A stretch of DNA of 64,000 nt from Leifsonia poae (lineage in GTDB: Bacteria; Actinomycetota; Actinomycetes; Actinomycetales; Microbacteriaceae): assembly GCF_020009625.1 (NCBI RefSeq), contig NZ_JAIHLP010000002.1:992001-1056000 (forward strand), read 5' to 3'. Made by a program: the position numbers and the translations under genes. Each line of letters starts with the position of its first letter. The first letter of the stretch is position 1. Positions 63,923 through 64,000 of the stretch are shown here, piece after piece. Below the pieces are notes generated by a model. The model was not told the origin of the DNA. It did not search any database and saw only the letters and a list, made by a program, of their open reading frames with translations.

Positions 63923-64000
63923 TCAGCCGCCGTAGCGGCGCTGGCGCCGCGAGTAGTCGCGCACCGCCCGCAAGAAGTCCACTTCGCGCAGGTCGGGGCC
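63923..64000 (-). CDS. uppS: Isoprenyl (undecaprenyl/decaprenyl) diphosphate synthase, C-terminal end only
   Basis: The last 25 codons before a TGA (complement 63923-63925) read PDLREVDFLRAVRDYSRRQ and end RRYGG. This matches the conserved C-terminus (DFREVDFLRALRDY-type, ending RRFGG) of cis-prenyltransferases, which make the lipid carrier for cell-wall synthesis. The rest of the gene lies beyond the window. Confidence 0.75.
   Translation of the reverse strand, partial: GPDLREVDFLRAVRDYSRRQRRYGG

Overview
The window is a GC-rich actinobacterial chromosome segment. Gene content (WhiB-type protein, DUF4245, PhoH2, NYN/LOTUS protein, actinobacterial iol cluster with a Cgl0158-type barrel protein) and short intergenic gaps suggest a Microbacteriaceae-like soil or plant-associated actinomycete; the family assignment is inference. 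No rRNA, tRNA or CRISPR array was recognised, and no stretch over about 300 bases lacks a gene.

Layout. 1-9.8 kb: an amine/polyamine catabolic and uptake cluster (FAD oxidoreductase, four-gene PotABCD-type ABC transporter, cupin, divergent PucR regulator, methylmalonate/malonate-semialdehyde dehydrogenase, class III aminotransferase). The last two enzymes fit an amine to beta-alanine-like to malonate semialdehyde to acetyl-CoA route. 9.8-19.9 kb: housekeeping and accessory genes (NYN-LOTUS protein, zinc-less quinone oxidoreductase, glutamate decarboxylase, small proteins, arylsulfatase, GNAT, hydrolase).

20.01-31.87 kb: an 11.84-kb integrated element, the main discovery here. It sits in the 3' end of ychF. 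An 18-bp identity (ACGGAACTCCACCACGTC) lies at both ends. The left copy still carries the displaced native ychF terminus (RFNV-stop), while ychF itself now ends RHS-stop. Joining the element ends recreates an attP with two 17-bp near-perfect inverted arms around 16 bp, and a large serine integrase lies next to it. The left half encodes integration and replication functions (integrase, small overlapping ORFs, primase-polymerase, RepA-like ATPase with iteron-like repeats, WhiB-like protein). The middle has a consensus SOS box before a 102-aa protein and a small serine resolvase. The right half is cargo that looks defensive: a two-gene wHTH / PLD-like module, an EVE-PD-(D/E)XK predicted type IV restriction enzyme, a small protein and an FRG-domain gene. 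In the excised circle, the FRG reading frame runs across attP to an ATG, so integration cuts off its 5' end.

31.8-34.8 kb: ychF, a VOC relic, a methyltransferase and a DnaQ-type exonuclease. 34.8-44.1 kb: a myo-inositol catabolic locus (iolE, GntR regulator, iolG-D-B-A-Cgl0158-like-C) with a shared operator-like motif (ATGT-N4-ACA) before iolE/gntR and iolC. 44.2-64 kb: core genes (rmuC, glpX, fbaA, ispH, xseA-xseB, carbonic anhydrase, fumC, phoH2, end of an isoprenyl transferase) mixed with regulators, a flavin monooxygenase, a prepilin peptidase and small metabolic enzymes. Several strong hairpin terminators can be seen.
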